Shown here: positions 47,041 to 59,142 of the stretch, in pieces
Position numbering within the stretch: position 1 is the stretch's first letter
How the letters are laid out: each line of letters begins with the position of its first letter
Assembly (NCBI GenBank): GCA_026120185.1
Contig: JANUWF010000008.1
Coordinates: 1,612,001 to 1,676,000, forward strand
Source: Voacanga thouarsii
Taxonomy: Eukaryota > Streptophyta > Magnoliopsida > Gentianales > Apocynaceae
Direction of reading: 5' to 3'
DNA length: 64,000 nucleotides
The notes under the pieces: model-generated
The model's input: only the letters and a program-made list of their open reading frames with translations
Database searches by the model: none
Told to the model about the DNA's origin: nothing
Program-made: the position numbers and the translations under genes

Positions 47041-47589
47041 TTAGGGTACCTGCACTGTAAATTTTCCTTCTTTGCCATGGAAATGTGTTGTAAAAGTGGG
47101 AAGAGATAAACGGGTAAACACTGATGGTTTACCATCCAATCTCTGGAATGCTTTTCCTCTCTCCCCAAGCTTGTTGTTTCCTGCATGTTCTTCCTGCTTC
47201 CTAATCATTGTTTGCAGCTTGTGTGCATCGGCTAACGGGAATGGATCTGTGTCTACCAAAGTCTCTTCCTTTTTATCTGCAAACTTCAATCTTCCATCCT
47301 GGATGGCCTTCTAAATGATATTTCTGAAAATAATACAACGTTTAGTACTATGCGAGAAAGAATTATGCCATTTACAGTACCGTTTTCCTTTCAATTCTTC
47401 TTGGCTTGGAATCCCATGTCCATAAGCCAGACGAATTTGCTTATCTGCCACCAATTGGTCAAAGATTTGTTCAGCTTTTAAGACGTCAAACGAATAGGTA
47501 GGCCCTGATGCAATAATTCCCTCATTTCCCTTGTCGGATTTCAACTGAGGACATGTATAGGATGCGCCCTTTACTAGTTGTACTGCCAT
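47041..47589 (-). pseudogene. gag C-terminal zinc-binding region of E2
   Basis: FDQLVADKQIRLAYGHGIPS and CKWHNSFSHSTKRC (C-x2-H-x4-H-x4-C) match E1. A stop at about 47312 precedes KFADKKEETLVDTDPFPLAD. Confidence 0.75.
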
Positions 47590-47601
47590 TACCTCTATAG
47601 C

Positions 47602-49034
47602 TTACTCCTCGTCCTCCTCATTAGTATCATCTATAACGAATATCATTGTCTGGCCATGAGAGAACTTGACGGAACGCCTCTTCTCTTTCTCCTTGATCAT
47701 ATCTTCTATTCTGACAGCATAAGACAATAGCCGGGATAAATCCGAGAAGTATTGGAGTATGAGCCGTTCTTTGAGCTGTAGATACATCTTGCTAATAGCA
47801 ATTCTCGCACACTCTGTTTCAGGCAACTGGGTTGTACACTTGGGCTTAGCTTGCTGGAAACGTTCAATAAAATCCGCAACATCTTCTGATCCCTTTTGTT
47901 TTATTGCCAAAATATCAGCGATGGAAACTTCCGGTACCGGCTTAAAGAAATGTTGGTGAAACATTCTTTCCATGTCAGCCCATGAGTATACAGAATTAGG
48001 AACTAGATTGACGTACCATATGAATGCTGCTCCTATCAAAGACAATGAAAACAGTTGTAATTTATGCCATTCATTGTTTCCTAACTCACCGCATTGTGCT
48101 GTGAATCTTCCGATGTGCTCTATGGTGGACTTATTATCTTCTCCAGAAAATGTTGAGAACTCCAGTAGTTTGTAGCCTCGAGGGAGTACAGCCATGGAAT
48201 CCACCCACTCGGGGTAAGGTTTTTGGTATACAAGCTGATTCCGTGACTGCTGATGGAATGTTTCCGTTATCATATCAACCGATTGGTACGACTATTGAAA
48301 CTTAGGTGAAGGACTTTGCATGACAGGTCGGGGACCTTGCCCCGTGGAAGGCTCAGTACTTCCGATCCCCTGCCCTGGGTTAGCCGCTGTGATTGCTGGA
48401 TATAAAGGAGGGTAAGGAACAGAGTAATTTAGCTGTCCCCCAAAAGGTGGCATGTTTCCCCTAACAAAGGTTTGAGCTATTTCATAAGTCGTTGGGAATC
48501 CTCTCGTTGGGACCGGACTTCTGCTTGGAAACATTTTTGTTGGCAACGTGTTTTGAGCAACCATTCCTGGAACGTGATGCCCCCTGGTAGCAGGGAAGGA
48601 CATTTCTCTTCACAGGAGGTGCACTGAACCATGAGAAGGTGCACCATCAGCCGATGGCATGGGGTATGTAGGTGCCATGTTTGTCCCTTATGTGGGGTAA
48701 CCTGATGGTGGAGTGAAGGTTGCATATTTTGCCTCTGCACAAATTGTTGAAGCTCATTCTGAAGTAGAGGTCGAAAAATAGTAGCAAATTGTAGGATAAG
48801 ACCCTGTAAGAATTCGCCAGTACATTGTTCCATAGTATGTCGAATGGCCATCAATGAGGTGGACGTCGACTGAGACACCAGTGGTGGGGGCGAGGACTGA
48901 CACCCTTGCTCTACAGAAGTACCCTGAGTACAACTGATAGTAGTAACTGAAGGATCAAAAACTCCCCGGAGAACACGGACTGGGGGTCACTCAGATGAAT
49001 CCGGTGCTGATGGCTGTTGTGAATTGTTTGCCAT
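47602..49034 (-). pseudogene. gag of E2
   Basis: Starts near the ATG at 49032-49034 (MANNSQQPSAP...). The gag domain is in the open frame 47602-48273: PYPEWVDSMAVLPRGYKLLE, NLVPNSVYSWADMERMFHQH, IKQKGSEDVADFIERFQQAK and CARIAISKMYLQLKERLIL. The N-terminal Pro/Gln-rich half is broken by frameshifts. Confidence 0.85.
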
Positions 49035-49075
49035 CGATCGTCCTGACCACAATAGCATGTGAACACTGACCTCTA

Positions 49076-49093
49076 GTCCCACTGGGCGTGCCA
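49076..49093 (-). other. primer binding site of E2
   Basis: TGGCACGCCCAGTGGGAC on the minus strand, 5 nt from the 5' LTR, identical to E1. Confidence 0.65.
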
Positions 49094-49098
49094 ATCTG

Positions 49099-49792
49099 TG
49101 TTGTTGTCAAAATAAGGAGCCGATGCAGACGGGGATATGCTTCTTTTTTTATAAACACAAACGATCCGATATGGTGAAACAGAAAATGATATCAGATCTC
49201 TTTTGAATCAGGGACCGGGTTCCTTGAACTTATTATAGAAAGGGTTCAAGAAAGTCAGCTGAAAATGCTCAACGGAAGGACTTTTCTGGGGCAAAATACT
49301 GATATTTGTATTAACTTGCTAAAGAAAAAGGTCTAACACTTGAAAGAAGAACAACAAGTTGTAAGAAAAAATTAGAAATAAAGCTGTAAAAGAAAACTAT
49401 AACAAAGCGGTAAGAAAGCTGTAAGAAATTGAAATCCTAGACTAAAAAGCTAAAAATGATAACAAAGTAGAAGAAATTGAAATTGAATGTTGTTGGTTGA
49501 TGGTTGATGATCTTTTGGTTCTGGGCGATGCTCCCACTTTATACTTGCTGCAATCGAACCACTAACAGATCATGGAGTTTCTTCCGGCTGAAGAGTGCTC
49601 CCAACGGTCGTGCAGGATTCTTGCGCCAAAAGATCAAGGGTTTGTTTTTTTTCTTATCGGTTTCGTGGTACCGATGTTGACCATAACTATCGGCTGCTTG
49701 AAACGTTGACTTTATCGGCTCGTCCAAACTTATTGAATCGGCATCGGCTCAAAGTAAATCGTTGTGTCGGCTCAGCAAAGTTGGCGTCAACA
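49099..49792 (-). repeat. 5' LTR of E2 (right end)
   Basis: 694 bp; the minus strand carries a TATA-like AGTATAAAGTGGG at about 49534-49546 that would drive gag-pol. Confidence 0.9.
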
Positions 49793-49797
49793 GCATT
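49793..49797. repeat. target site duplication of E2, right (GCATT)
   Basis: One mismatch to GCACT at 38897-38901. Confidence 0.75.
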
Positions 49798-50900
49798 ATA
49801 GTTCTTTTGTTGGCAAAGGTTATTTGTCAGATAGTTTGTTTAAATTCAGAGTTGAACCATTTACTTCTGATTTGAATAAAGCTTCTTCTGTTGAGAATTC
49901 TATTTATCCTATGATGTATATTATTGAATCCACTGATATTTGGCATAGTAGACTTAGACATTTAAATTTAGATTCTGTTAAAAGAATGATGAATTTAGAC
50001 TTGATCCCTAAACATTCAATTTATAAGAAGAACAAATGTTAAATGTGTATGGAAGCTAAAACAATCAGGAAACCCTATCATTCGATTGAAAGAGATTCAA
50101 AAATACTTGATTTAATTCACACAAATATTTGTGAATTCAATGGTTTATTGACTTCATAAGAAATACTTCACTACTTTTATTGATGATTGCGGCAAATATT
50201 ACTATGTTTATTTACTTAAATATAAAGATGAAGCACTTGAAAAGTTTCTCATATTTAAAAATGAAGCTGAAACTCAAAATGGTAAGAAACTTAAAAGGTT
50301 AAGATCTGATAGAGGTGGAGAGTTTAGGTCTAATCCATTTGTTAAATATTGCCAAACTAATGGCATAATTCATGAGGGGACACCCCTTTAATCTCCTCAG
50401 TTTAATGGGATTGCTGAATGAAAAAAATAGAACGTTTAAAAATATGATCAATAGTTTACTTTGAATTCTGAATTGCCTAAGTATATGTGGGGTGAGATAT
50501 TGAATACAGCTTGCCATATTCTGAATAGAGTCCCTCACACACATAAAGAGGTAACACCGTTTGAAATTTGGAAAGGTAGGAAACTTAACTTAAAATACTT
50601 CTGTGTGTGAGGTTGTCTTGCAAAAGTTCTAATTCCTAAATACAAGAGGAAGAAGTTAGGACCAAAGATTGTTGATGCCATCTTTATTGGTTATATGGAA
50701 ATAGGCTATGCTATGAGGTTTTTGGTAATTAAATCTAAAATACCTAGTATAGATGTTAACACAATTATTCAATACTGTGATGCTACATTCTTTGAGGATA
50801 TGTTTCCCATGAAAACTGGTTTGCCTCTAGATATTTCTACTTTAGATTTAGCCTTAATATCTGATTCTATTCCTAATCATGTGGAAAGGATGAAAGATGT
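49793..50900 (+). pseudogene. integrase of copia element
   Basis: Resumes directly after E2 with the GAG-pre-integrase motif DIWHSRLRHLNLDSVKRM. The core follows: LIHTNICEFNG (the first catalytic Asp reads Asn), RSDRGGEFRSNPF, and NGIAE with a stop where KNR should follow. The family's VPHTHKEVTPFEIWKGRKLN block comes next. The copy is clearly inactive. Confidence 0.85.
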
Positions 50901-50999
50901 GAGGGCAGGTCCAAATAGTTCCAACACTCAAACTGAGGAATTGGAAGAACCTAGAAGGAGTAAAAGAGCTAAAGTAGTCGTGGATTTTGGAAGTGACTT

Positions 51000-51895
51000 T
51001 GTCACTTATAATGTTAAGGACGAACCTTTAACCTTTCAAGCAGCCATGGCTTCCTCAAAAGTAGGGCATTGGAAAGGAGCTGTCAAAAGTGAGATGGATT
51101 CTATTATCTCCAATGGGATATGGGAACTGGTAGATCTCCCTCCTGGGTGCACTACAATTGGATGCAAATGAATATTTAAAAAGAAACTTAAACTAGATGA
51201 GACCATAGATAAGTATAAAGTTAGATTAGTTGTCAAAAGGTTTAGACAAAAAGAGGGAATAAACTATTTTGATACCTACTCTCATGTTGATCGTCTGACT
51301 ACAATCCGAGTGCTAATTGCATTGACTTCTATATATGGTTTCACAGTCCACTAAATGGATGTGAAGACAGCTTTTATTCATGGTGATCTTGAAGAAAAGA
51401 TATATATGGATCAGCCTAAGGGATTTGTAGCCAAAGGAAATGAATGAAAATTTTGTAAACTTGTTAAATCCTTATATGGTCTAAAACAAGCACCCAAGTA
51501 ATGGCATGATAAGTTTGATAAAACTATTTTATCATTTGACTTCATCATAAATGAGAATGACAAGTGTGTTTATTGTAAGGTTAAAGGTAAAGCATGTATT
51601 GTACTATGCCTGTATGTGGATGACATTTTACTATTTGGGTCTAATGTTGAGATAATTAATGAGACTAAATCATTCTTAAAAAGTAAGTTTCAAATGAAGG
51701 ATATATGAGTAGCAAATGTGATTCTTGGCCTAAAGTTGATTCGCTTAACTGAGAGGATAACCATTTCTCAAACTCACTATGTTGAGAGTGTTCTTAAGAA
51801 ATATGGTTATCAAAATTGTAGAATTATTAAAACTCCAAGTGACTCTTCTATAGCTTTGTTCAAGAATGAAAGTGGAGTTCCTGTATCTTAATTAA
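51000..51895 (+). pseudogene. reverse transcriptase of copia element
   Basis: Shows NGIWELVDLPPGCTTIGCK, then a stop in place of Trp, the MDVKTAFIHGDLEEKIYMDQ block, KLVKSLYGLKQAPK and the catalytic LCLYVDDILLFGSN (YVDD). QTHYVESVLKKYG comes next. At least five in-frame stops. Confidence 0.9.
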
Positions 51896-51899
51896 GATA

Positions 51900-52545
51900 T
51901 TCTCAAATTATTGGTAGCTTGCAATATTAATGGCTCAAGACCAAATATTTTATTTTCTGTATCTAAGTTGGCAAGATATAAAATTGTCCAAAATCGGACT
52001 CATTGGGAGGTCTTGGATAGAGTACTAAGGTATTTGAAGGGAACAGTGTCCCTTGGGCTATATTATGGGAAATTTCTTACTATACTTGAAGGGTATAGTG
52101 ATGTAAGTTTGATAGCCAAGAACTCTGGTAGCAATGACTGCATTGGATATATTTTTACTTTAGGTGGCGGAGCAGTCGCCTGAAAGTCGTGTAAATAGAC
52201 TTTGATAACTCGGTCAACTTTTGATACTGAGTTATGTGCCTTGGATACTATTGGAACGGAAGTTAAATGACTGTATGGACTACTGTCCTTTTTGCCAATG
52301 ATCAGCAAGCCCATTACTACTATATCTATGAATTGTGATAGTTAAATCACAATTGTAAAGATAAAGAGTACCAAGTATAGTCAAAAGAGTAAGAGACGCA
52401 TCCAAATTAGACTTAAGTCTATAAGGGAGTTAGTGTCTGAAAGGGTAGTGTCTGTTGATTTTGTTAGATCCAAAGATAACATTGCAGACCCCCTAACCAA
52501 GGGACTAGAAACATCATTATTCCGTAAATTCAGATTGGGAATGTG
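51900..52545 (+). pseudogene. RNase H of copia element
   Basis: RPNILFSVSKLARY, WEVLDRVLRYLKGTVSLGL, EGYSDVSLIAKNSGS and, after frame changes, the C-terminal DFVRSKDNIADPLTKGL typical of copia RNase H. Confidence 0.85.
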
Positions 52546-53100
52546 ACTGATAACCCAACAATGATTCACCTATAGTGGCAACCCAATTGACCAAGTGAAA
52601 ATCCTACAAGGCAGTTTAATATGGTATAAACACGCTGTTTTAAGTGAATCTGGCACCTATTCTGATACCTTTGTATCTAGGTTCTTTTCTTTGAAAGCTT
52701 GTGGTGCATTTACTGCAATTAGTAAGAGTTTTAGCTCTGAATGTGATCAAGTCTTTTAGACAGGATGCTAGCAGTACATCCTTGGAGAACACCAACTATG
52801 TGAGTGGTGTTGTGTGGCCGCAACTAAAGGAAATTGAATTTTCTCTGAAGACACTCATAAGACAGAATCAGGATACATGGCCATAACGTGTCAACCCTAA
52901 AGATTGTCTCCATAGCTGATAGTCTGTTGTTATCAATGGACGCCGTCACACTCAAGATTCAGATTCAAGGCTCAAGTCCATCTGTTCCTATGGGGGCATA
53001 AGTTGGATAACTTAGGTAGTGGTTCAAACCCTAAGGTACTATTATCTAAAGTAGATTATGTAAATCTTGGATAGTCTTTAACTATAGATTTGTAGGGAAT
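52546..53100 (+). other. copia 3' untranslated region
   Basis: No coding domain between the RNase H end and the 3' LTR. The expected polypurine tract is weak (TTTGTAGGGAAT just before TGTTG). Confidence 0.5.
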
Positions 53101-54146
53101 TGTTGAAAATGGCAACTTTGGGAGTTAATAACTTTTAACTTATGATTAGTTAGCCTAAAACAATTAATGGGAGTTATTCTTGACATGTTAGAAATTGTTT
53201 TGATTATGATAGAAGCTATTTTCATGGTAAGAATCCATAATTAAATGTCATTAAAGTTGGGTGTTTAACCATTTGGAACTCATGTTATACATGAGTTCAA
53301 AATGTGAAAAGTTGAGGAGTGTGGAAGCCTTTAGATACTAAAAGGCTTTTTTATAGATTTGATAGAAAAGCCCAAGGTAGTGGAGCTGCCACATGGGCGT
53401 TCAGCCAGCCCGGCCTGGCTCGGGCTTGGGCTTGGCTCATGTTTTCATGGTCATCTCTTTTTATTTGACCCAATTAACTTTAACTTGAAAAGAAAAATAA
53501 AATATTAAAATCTGATTGGAATTAGTGTCTCCGATTAAGATTGGGTTTTAGTTTTTCCTAGAGGTAATATTAAAAGAAAAATATCGGAGCCGTCGCTGAG
53601 GTTCTGATTTTTTTCGAATTTTGCTTCCTTGAGAGAAAAATCGCCTCTTCTGTTCTCCCTATCACAACCCATAATTTTCTGAATGAACGGGATTGGTAAA
53701 CTGAGGAGATTTTCAAGGTTATCGCAATTAGTGTGCGTCAACAGCGATTTGAGACCATCTTATCCTGCAAGGAGAGTCGCTGTACCTATTACACCAGAAT
53801 GGGGCGAATAACTTCTTGAAGGTAAACTAGTATTGGACTAGTGATTCGGTTAGCGTTTCTATCCGTCGGGTCGTAGCTTGTCTAGAGGAGAGCTGGCACC
53901 GGGTACATCTAGTGGGGTCGGCGCCAGGTACGTTTTGGCTGAACTGCGAGCAAGTCTCTCATGTCAATTATTAACTTATCTGTTAATTTTGAATTCTATC
54001 TAGTTTCTTTACGCTTGAACTATTTAGCCTTGCCTGCTTTACTGATATTTGGTAATTGCATTTGTTAGAGCCCTGGTCCAGTTATAGGCAGTACTTTTCA
54101 ATTCAGTTGAGTTGCTTGTCTGTACTCGTCAACCTGTTTTCTAACA
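53101..54146 (+). repeat. 3' LTR of copia element
   Basis: 1046 bp, TGTTGAAAATGGC...TTTTCTAACA, partner of 36512-37555. Confidence 0.9.
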
Positions 54147-54151
54147 ACTAC
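54147..54151. repeat. target site duplication of copia element, right (ACTAC)
   Basis: Identical to 36507-36511. Confidence 0.88.
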
Positions 54152-56519
54152 AAGGGGCACTGTTACTCTTCTTTCTTTTTTTTTCTTTTTTTTTTAGGGA
54201 GAAGTAAAATAAATTTATTCGAGCGTTCAACGAAAGATAATACTACCTTCATTTTATAAAAATTTTTTTAGTTGTCATTTTAGAAGTTTTTTTTTATAAT
54301 TATGAATCATTTTTAAAAATTTAGAAGATATACTTTTTTTTTTTCTATTTTACCTTCATGACATTAATTAGTTTTCAATTTTTAAACTAATTCTACTATT
54401 TGTAAGAAAATTAATTTAACAATTTTCTTTTAAAACCCTGCATAATTAAGAATTTTCTTAATTTATATACCAAAACCTTAAATGATACATTAAAGGGGAA
54501 AACCCGAAGGGAATAGTTTTAACTATAGTCAAAAAAGAAAAAAAAAACTATTAAAAAGTATGAGTAAGTCTTTTTAAATTTATACGCTAAAGTTGAAAAG
54601 TCTAAAAACAATATGTTTGAAATGAGTTAAATTACTTAAAATATCTTTAGTCTAACTAACTAGGAAATTAGGGAGAGTAGCATTTAGAATGTGTGCGTGA
54701 GAGAGAGCTTAAGTGAAATAAGGATAGTATTAAAAGAATATTGTTCTTATTCAGTGAAATTTATAAAAATATTTATATTTAAAAAAATTAATTTTAAAAA
54801 ACTTATATTTTGAAATAAAGTATTGTGAGTGAAAAAAAAAAGGAAGAGATTTTCAATTAATTGAGAATCTAATATGAAGCTTTTATGAATGTTGTTGAAA
54901 ACTTGGCTCAGCAAGCGGAATCAGAATTTTGGGTTCAACTTTTCGCTTGTATTTTCAGAAGCTTAACTTCCAAAGTTTATTATTCCTCAATTTGCAATTT
55001 ATTTTAATATATTTTAAAATAAATATCTTTTTTTAAAATAAAATATATTTTCATAACAAATCTGTATTTAAGGAATATCAACTCCACTAATCTTTCTAAT
55101 TAAGAAAGATAGTATAAAATTTACCTATAATCAAACACTTTCCAAAATTTTTTTGTTAAATTAAAATAAAATATTTAAATTTGGATAGAAAAGCAATAGT
55201 CATTTATAACTTTGTTACGTGAATTTATTCATTTAAGTCATTATCTTCAATACAATGAGGATGTAAGTGGATAGAGATTTGTTTGAGATGAGTTTGTTTA
55301 AATATAATTAAAATATTAAATATATAGAATTTAAGTAGAGTTAAAGAGAGATAATATGATGTATTGTGCCCAAATAAAGCCAGAATTTGTTCATTCAAGC
55401 CATACCTTCAAAGCAATATGCTACTGCCCGCATCTCATACTAATATACATCATTTTATACTTATGCACAATAAATAAAGATTTTAAGAATAGTGCTTTTT
55501 TTTTTTTTTTGGGTCAAACTACCTAAAATACTCGTCAAATTATCTAAAATTTAGTGGGATAATGTTTAGAATTTACGAGGGAGTGACAAATAAGATTAAA
55601 TAAGATAATGATACTATTAAAAAATATTATTAAAATATGTATTGAAATCTATTGAAAAAAACTTATATTTTAAAAAACAGAAATTAATTCTAAAAATACT
55701 TATATTTTAAAATGATAGTAGTAATAAGTAATATAATCTTTACAAAAGCCATGCATTTAAGACATTATTTTATAAATTCAACCTAGGGTTATGATCTATT
55801 AGGAATTGCTTAAAATAGTTTGATTTTAGCTTCTTTTTTTTTTAAGACAATCTATTTTTATATATCCTTGATTACTTTTTCACTTTTGATTTTTAACTCT
55901 AATACAGCTGAAAAATCTATTTCGCTAAAATAATCTAAATGTATTTTTTAACACTACATTTGTTTTTTAGTGATATTAAAAGATAAATGAAATTTCAACA
56001 TAATTTTGTTTAAACACATTTTTTGTCCGTTTAAAAACGCACGAGTAAACGAGGACAAACCCTACATGCCATATTCCAAAAGCATCCATTTTAAAAGATA
56101 AATTGAAATAAAATTCCTTTTATATAAAAAAAATTCCTTCTTCAAGAAATTCTCTTTTTTTATTTTTGTCAAATATTCTAGTAATGATTGATAGAAGCCT
56201 TTCAATAGTAAAGAGATCCTTTTATTATCTAGCAAAAAAGAAAAAAAAAAAAAGAGAGATCCTTTTATTGTTTCCACAAATATATATATTAAAAAGGAAG
56301 ACTATTGTTACGATACGTGAAACATCATAAGATGATACATGTCTAAACGAAAATTTTTTTAAAAAGAAAAATAAAGATTATATTTGAATTCATTTAAAAT
56401 CTTTATTAATTAAATTAATTAATAAAAAATATATTTATTTAACATTAATATATTAAAATGTGTGATTCTTTAAATACTATCTAAATTCATTTAAAATCTT
56501 AACTAAATAAATTAATTAA
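54152..56519. other. AT-rich intergenic DNA
   Basis: No gene or RNA recognised. T- and A-runs are frequent. Confidence 0.5.
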
Positions 56520-56521
56520 TA

Positions 56522-56826
56522 CTCTCTCTATTTCAATTTACTTGTTTATGAAATTTTTTTATTTTGTTTTAAAATACTTATTCATGTACATATTTCTAAA
56601 ACTAATAATTATTTTTTTTTCATTTTATTCTCATTTATTCTAAGTTAATTGCAAAACTTTTCAAATTTTTTATTTTTTCTTACTTCTTAAAAATTTTCAC
56701 CAACTAATAATTATCATATTTTTAATATGAGTAGAATATAATTTTTATTTAAATTATAATATTAATTTTAACACCTTAATTTGTGTATAAAAAATTTTAT
56801 AAATAAATATTTTAAAATAAAAAATA
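56522..56826 (+). mobile_element. Stowaway-like MITE, copy 1 (right end decayed)
   Basis: Begins CTCTCTCTATTTCAATTTAC after TA. Most of its length matches the reverse complement of copy 2 (for example CACCAACTAATAATTATC). The right terminal repeat has decayed. Confidence 0.6.
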
Positions 56827-56912
56827 ATATATATTTTTAATATTAATATATTAAATATAAATAACATAATACCTTTGCACACGTGATATCATTATAGCAT
56901 GAATATTGAGTA

Positions 56913-57210
56913 CTCTCCCCATTTCAAAATACTTGTTCATGAAGCCTTTTGCACACAAATTAAGAGTGTTGAAAATAATACAATAATTTAGATAAAGTTC
57001 CTATTCTACCAATATTAAAAATATGATAATTATTGGTTGGTAAAAATTTTCAAGAAGCCAGAAGAATTTTAAAAATTGTGTAGTTGACTTAGGATAAATG
57101 AGGATAAAAGAGGAAGAAACTAATCATTAATTTTAGAAATATGTATATGAACGAATATTTTAAAACAAAATAAAAAAGATACATAAATAAATATTTTAAA
57201 ACGGATGAAG
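56913..57210 (-). mobile_element. Stowaway-like MITE, copy 2 (inverted)
   Basis: 298 bp between TA dinucleotides (56911-56912, 57211-57212). The ends CTCTCCCCATTTCAAAATAC and, inverted, CTTCATCCGTTTTAAAATAT form the terminal repeats. The TA target and CTCC-like ends fit Tc1/mariner-derived Stowaway MITEs. It is opposite to copy 1. Confidence 0.68.
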
Positions 57211-57212
57211 TA

Positions 57213-57929
57213 CTTAGTTAGTTGATGCATTCATATTTGTACCACATCAAGTTTCAGAAAAAGTTGAAACACGTGTCATCTGCTCGGCGGCTGATTGTGA
57301 GCAAGGAACGTGCTTCCCCTCACCAAATCTTTATCCCACTTCTTTTCTTTAGTGAACTTACGCCGCGTGGATTTTTCATCCTTCGCTGGCTCCCCGGCAT
57401 TGGACCATTTTGTCCACTATTTTTGCTTTAGGATGAGAGTGCACTTTTTACGTATTCCTCCAAACAACCCAAGTTCTAGGAAAAAGTTGGAATTAAATGA
57501 AAAAGGCTTATCCATTGTTCACGAGTTACCATTTAGGGGATATGATAAAGTATCAGTTTTTTAATTCAATTAAATATTTAAAATTTATATCATAAATTTT
57601 TAATAAAATAAAATAATTTATATAAAATCTAAATATATTAAATATTTTTATAATAAAATATAATATAAAAATAAATTATAATTAATTTAATATTCAAATT
57701 TAAACATTATATGTTAAATTTTGATCAACTAAAATAGATTTTTGGCAAAAAACTAAAAAAGGACATTCACGATTATAACATCCTTACACTAACCCTTATA
57801 ATAATTTACATAATTTGTATATATGTATATATATTCAATTTCTTGAGTTAAATACTGAATTCTTATTTAATCCTCACTCTATTAACAAAAACTTAAATTC
57901 GAAAAATATATTACTGGATGTGATATATT
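57213..57929. other. intergenic DNA, no supported gene
   Basis: Overlapping frames at 57222-57564 have ordinary composition but no domain and no splice support. Confidence 0.4.
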
Positions 57930-58141
57930 CACTCTGTCTAGAATTAAATGTCCATAATTTTATTTTGAAATATTTGAAAATAAATATTTAGCTTTTAAAA
58001 ATAAATATAATTTCCAAAACTAACCTATGGGCGCCATAATTAATCTCGCTAATTAATAAGGATAAGGAGGCAATTAACTTAGTTAAATTCTCTCCTTTTT
58101 CTGCCAAATCAAAATGGAACATCTTAATCTAAATGAAGGAG
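57930..58141. mobile_element. short MITE with CTCC-like ends
   Basis: Left end CACTCTGTCTAGAATTAAAT and inverted right end CTCCTTCATTTAGATTAAG share a common pattern, followed on both sides by TGTCCA/TGTTCCA; TA lies at the right border. About 212 bp, no ORF. Confidence 0.5.
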
Positions 58142-58165
58142 TATTAAACTGTCATGGTGTGGTTT

Positions 58166-58735
58166 TGATACGAGTTGAATATCTTCAAAAACCTTGAAAA
58201 TACATCTTCTAAGACCACTCGAAATAAAACTAGTTGAATTATCCTTTGAAGGCTTAGAGACTTGAATCAAAGGGAAGGATTAGACTTTATGATTTAGTCT
58301 GGATTAAGGGAAGAACTTCCAAGAAGAATCACCTCATTAAATTCCGTAGGTGTTCTTGTTTTCTCAAAAAATATAATGGTCTTACTTTTTATTTCAACAG
58401 AAAATGTTACATATATTAAGGCTTGCAAAATAGAACAAAACATTAGAGATTCTCAACTTTTCAGTGTTAATCTGGCGCTGTTTTTGCTCTGTTGGAACGG
58501 TAAACTGCTTGCAAAACTCGGCATGTTTTAGCTACACAAGCTAGCACCAGTTAGGGTGTTGTAGCTGGTGTCGGTTCTTTACTAGATGAACAGTATTGGC
58601 AAGCTCTACTTCAACTCTTGTTTCCTCGAATGTCTTCTAGCTGCTCTACTTGGTTCTCTTGGCTTATCTTGGCTCTCCATTTGTATTGTGGCCTATCTCT
58701 GGCTTCTTAGAAGCTTTCTTTGATCACCCATATCT
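58166..58735 (-). repeat. 3' LTR of the decayed gypsy element (right border approximate)
   Basis: Shares TCTTCTAAGACCA(C/A)TC and the following ~130 bp with 63283-63413. About 260 bp present at the start of the right LTR are missing here. The right border is not resolved. Confidence 0.6.
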
Positions 58736-58940
58736 TGATTATTTTCTTAGCCTTTGGCTTCTTTGCATTATTGGCTTGAAAATGCTCCTGAAACACCTTA
58801 AATTTTGAAGTTTCCTAAGGGTCTCTTGCTTGTACCTTAGCCTTCCTTCTCCTTTGTTTGAATGTGACATGATACCTAGAATGATTCTTATCATTTTCTC
58901 TTTCTTTGGGAAGATTCGTCCTCGAATCATTACTTGCAAC

Positions 58941-59142
58941 CAGAGATGAATTTAGTCACCCCCGCCCCCCAAAATTTTTAAATTTTTTTTTTTACTTTAA
59001 GAAAATTAATTTTTTAAAGAAAAATCCCTTTAAATTTTACCTTTCACTCCCCAATTTTTTTTTTAAATTATAGTTTTATCCTTTAATATATTATTTCATA
59101 TAACTTGCTTCCCCAACCCCAAGTCTCTGGTTCCGTCCCCTG
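58941..59142. mobile_element. hAT-type MITE
   Basis: 202 bp with inverted ends CAGAGATGAA and (inverted) CAGGGGACGGAA, flanked by 8-bp duplications CTTGCAAC (58933-58940) and CCTGCAAC (59143-59150) that differ at one base. No ORF. Confidence 0.68.

Larger units (their letters stand above)
38902..49792 (-). mobile_element. Ty3/gypsy Tat-type element E2 with antisense PMD gene
   Basis: 10,891 bp with LTRs of 687 bp (38902-39588) and 694 bp (49099-49792), the same primer site as E1 and a near-perfect 5-bp duplication. It has the same gene order as E1: minus-strand gag to integrase, and a plus-strand PMD gene between the integrase and the 3' LTR. It is not interrupted by another element, so it gives the layout of the family. 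All frames carry stops or frameshifts. Confidence 0.92.
36512..54146 (+). mobile_element. Ty1/copia element split by E2
   Basis: LTRs 36512-37555 and 53101-54146 (1044 and 1046 bp, TGTTGAAAATGGC...CTAATA/CTAACA) with a perfect ACTAC duplication outside. Inside, on the plus strand, are gag, protease, integrase, RT and RNase H in copia order (integrase before RT). E2 is inserted at 38902 between the protease and the GAG-pre-integrase block. Without E2 the element is about 6.7 kb. All frames carry stops. Confidence 0.92.

Noticed and set aside
57222..57564. Overlapping plus-strand ORFs of 69 and 84 residues
   Set aside because: No domain, overlap each other in different frames, lie between MITEs in AT-rich DNA.
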